Of a stretch of 64,000 nucleotides of DNA, positions 62,750 through 64,000 are shown piece after piece; position 1 is the first letter of the stretch, and each line of letters starts with the position of its first letter. The notes under the pieces were generated by a model. That model had not been told where the DNA came from and did not search any database. It saw nothing but the letters and a program-made list of their open reading frames with translations. The position numbers and the translations under genes were made by a program. This stretch comes from Lysinibacillus sp. G4S2 (GTDB lineage Bacteria > Bacillota > Bacilli > Bacillales_A > Planococcaceae), in the NCBI RefSeq assembly GCF_030348505.1, contig NZ_JAUCFJ010000002.1:3910001-3974000 (forward strand), read 5' to 3'.

Positions 62750-64000
62750 TTAATTCAAGACTTTAATCTTATCTTCATTAAAAATCTCTTTATCTAATGA
62801 CTCCAAGTCATCAATAGAGTCCATGCTTCCAAGTTCTTTTTTAAAGAATCTTGTTATAAACAGCATGTAAATGATTCCGATTATAAGCCAAACGATTCCA
62901 CCTATAAATGCATCAGCGTGTAAATGATACCAAAGAACTCCAGTAGCTAATGCTCCGAAAGAAGGCATAATTAAGTACTTAAAGGTTTCACTGCCTGATC
63001 TCCTTTTCTGACGAATATAGAAAAGAACAATAACAGATTGGTTAACGAATGTGAATGCAATTAATGCCCCAAAGTTAATGACTGAAGCAATTAATTCTAA
63101 ATTTGGTCCTATTGCAAATAATGATACGATTCCCGTCAAAACAATCGTAAAAACAGGCGTTCTAAATTTAGGGTGTAAGTATCCGAAAGTTTTTTTAGGA
63201 AGTACACCATTTCTGCCCATAACAAACAGCAAACGAGATGCACTTGCATGAGATGCAAGTCCTGAAGCTACAGTAGCAGCGAAAGCTCCTGCAATGAAAA
63301 GCAGTTGGAATAACTTACCTCCTACATATAAACCAATTTCCGGCAATGTATCATCTACATTTTTGAACACAGAAACATCCGGGAATAATGCTTGTGTAAA
63401 ATAAGAAGCAATAAAGAAAATACCCCCACCGATTAAAACAGTTAGAAGGATTGCTCTAGGAACTGTTGATGTATCCTTTGCTTCTTCCGTATACATTGTT
63501 ATTGCGTCGAAACCGATAAACGAGAAAGCTACTACTGTTGCCCCAGTTAAAACGGCTATTAATTTTACATTTTCATGTGATAGTGGATGAATCGTGAATA
63601 AAGTACCAGTTCCCATACCGTTATAAAGTTGTACAGAAGCAAGTATTATGAAGATACCTATTAAACAAATCGTGAAAACAACGAGTATAAAGTTTAAGCT
63701 GGATGTTGATTCCATACTATAAGCATTAATTGCAGTAACTACAATGACATAAGCAAAAACCCAAATCCAAACAGGTACATTCGGAAACAGAGATTCCATA
63801 TATATTCGAATAATTAATGCATTAACTAAAGGTAATAATAAATAATCTAATAACGATGCCCATCCTACGAGGAATCCTAGATGAGACCCCATTGTTTCCC
63901 GGGTGTATGTATATGCTGAACCAGCAGCCGGGAATACCTGTACCATCTTTCCATAACTAATCGCTGTCAATACCATTACTAACAAGGCGACAAAATAAGC
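62750..64000 (-). CDS. APC superfamily amino acid permease, N-terminus outside window
   Basis: The frame is open to the last base, so at least 416 residues are present and the first one or two helices are missing. It has about 11 membrane segments. APC landmarks are FPAAGSAYTYTRETMGSHLG (conserved segment after helix 2), FSFIGFDAITMYTEEAKD (helix 6 GFD/E motif) and ASGLASHASASRLLFVMGRN. Such proteins import amino acids with H+ or Na+. It sits upstream of an M20 peptidase gene, probably in the same transcription unit. Confidence 0.9.
   Translation of the reverse strand, partial: AYFVALLVMVLTAISYGKMVQVFPAAGSAYTYTRETMGSHLGFLVGWASLLDYLLLPLVNALIIRIYMESLFPNVPVWIWVFAYVIVVTAINAYSMESTSSLNFILVVFTICLIGIFIILASVQLYNGMGTGTLFTIHPLSHENVKLIAVLTGATVVAFSFIGFDAITMYTEEAKDTSTVPRAILLTVLIGGGIFFIASYFTQALFPDVSVFKNVDDTLPEIGLYVGGKLFQLLFIAGAFAATVASGLASHASASRLLFVMGRNGVLPKKTFGYLHPKFRTPVFTIVLTGIVSLFAIGPNLELIASVINFGALIAFTFVNQSVIVLFYIRQKRRSGSETFKYLIMPSFGALATGVLWYHLHADAFIGGIVWLIIGIIYMLFITRFFKKELGSMDSIDDLESLDKEIFNEDKIKVLN

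Noticed and set aside
1-64000. rRNA, tRNA, prophage or integrated plasmid
   Set aside because: No rRNA-like or cloverleaf sequence, phage structural gene, integrase or replication gene was recognised.

Overview
The window reads as a chromosomal segment of a low-GC Gram-positive Bacillales species. Lysinibacillus (L. sphaericus/fusiformis group) is the best fit. The support is AT-rich coding sequence, strong AGGAGG-type ribosome sites with frequent TTG and GTG starts, a B. subtilis-like gene repertoire (pxp/ycs-kip, yrh-type formate dehydrogenase, yfmQ, tmrB), and a sphaericolysin/alveolysin-type cholesterol-dependent cytolysin. No rRNA, tRNA, CRISPR array or prophage was seen.

Layout. 1-4 kb: an operon with a Baeyer-Villiger monooxygenase, a short-chain dehydrogenase and an alpha/beta hydrolase (cut by the window edge), next to a GAF-LuxR regulator. 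4-15 kb: miscellaneous genes (DUF418 membrane protein, TrmO, an ArsR-like regulator overlapping an MFS exporter, NdpA-like nucleoid protein, TlpA-like redoxin, GrpB, DUF6530-MATE pair), with a 21-bp tandem array and dispersed repeats between them. 15-17 kb: a TnpB element inserted in a small gene. 18-34.4 kb: a molybdenum and formate block, made of a ModE-like regulator, modAB, nearly all molybdopterin synthesis genes (moaA-E, mobAB, moeA, moeB), fdhD, a DUF2294 gene, and a formate dehydrogenase-DUF1641-Mrp operon. 34.5-47 kb: scattered housekeeping and accessory genes, including the cytolysin, a TmrB homologue, a secreted repeat protein and a G+C-richer DUF4261 gene. 47-55 kb: a MocR regulator, then the 5-oxoprolinase region (pxpA, an NRAMP transporter and a DUF1445 protein on one strand; pxpBC on the other; an IclR regulator). 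55-64 kb: an MFS transporter, an omega-aminotransferase/aldehyde dehydrogenase/alanine dehydrogenase operon, an M20 peptidase and an APC permease running off the end.

The main non-coding story is the repeats. Family 1 is an ISL3-like MITE with GGCTC termini; two complete copies have perfect 8-bp target duplications. Family 2 is a roughly 160-300 bp structured element in five copies (near 22.0, 26.7, 28.0, 49.8 and 60.9 kb). Its helices change sequence between copies but keep base pairing, and four copies sit directly in front of a minus-strand gene. Both families carry the same smaller hairpin modules, so they look like nested mosaics. A third short repeat lies near 12.5, 14.6 and 17.5 kb. 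Family 2 is my best candidate for an undescribed system. Other unusual items are a TnpB without zinc-finger cysteines, an apparent ATT start for moaA, a tandem-repeat secreted peptide precursor-like protein, and a sigma-54 N-terminal fragment cut off beside a family-2 copy.
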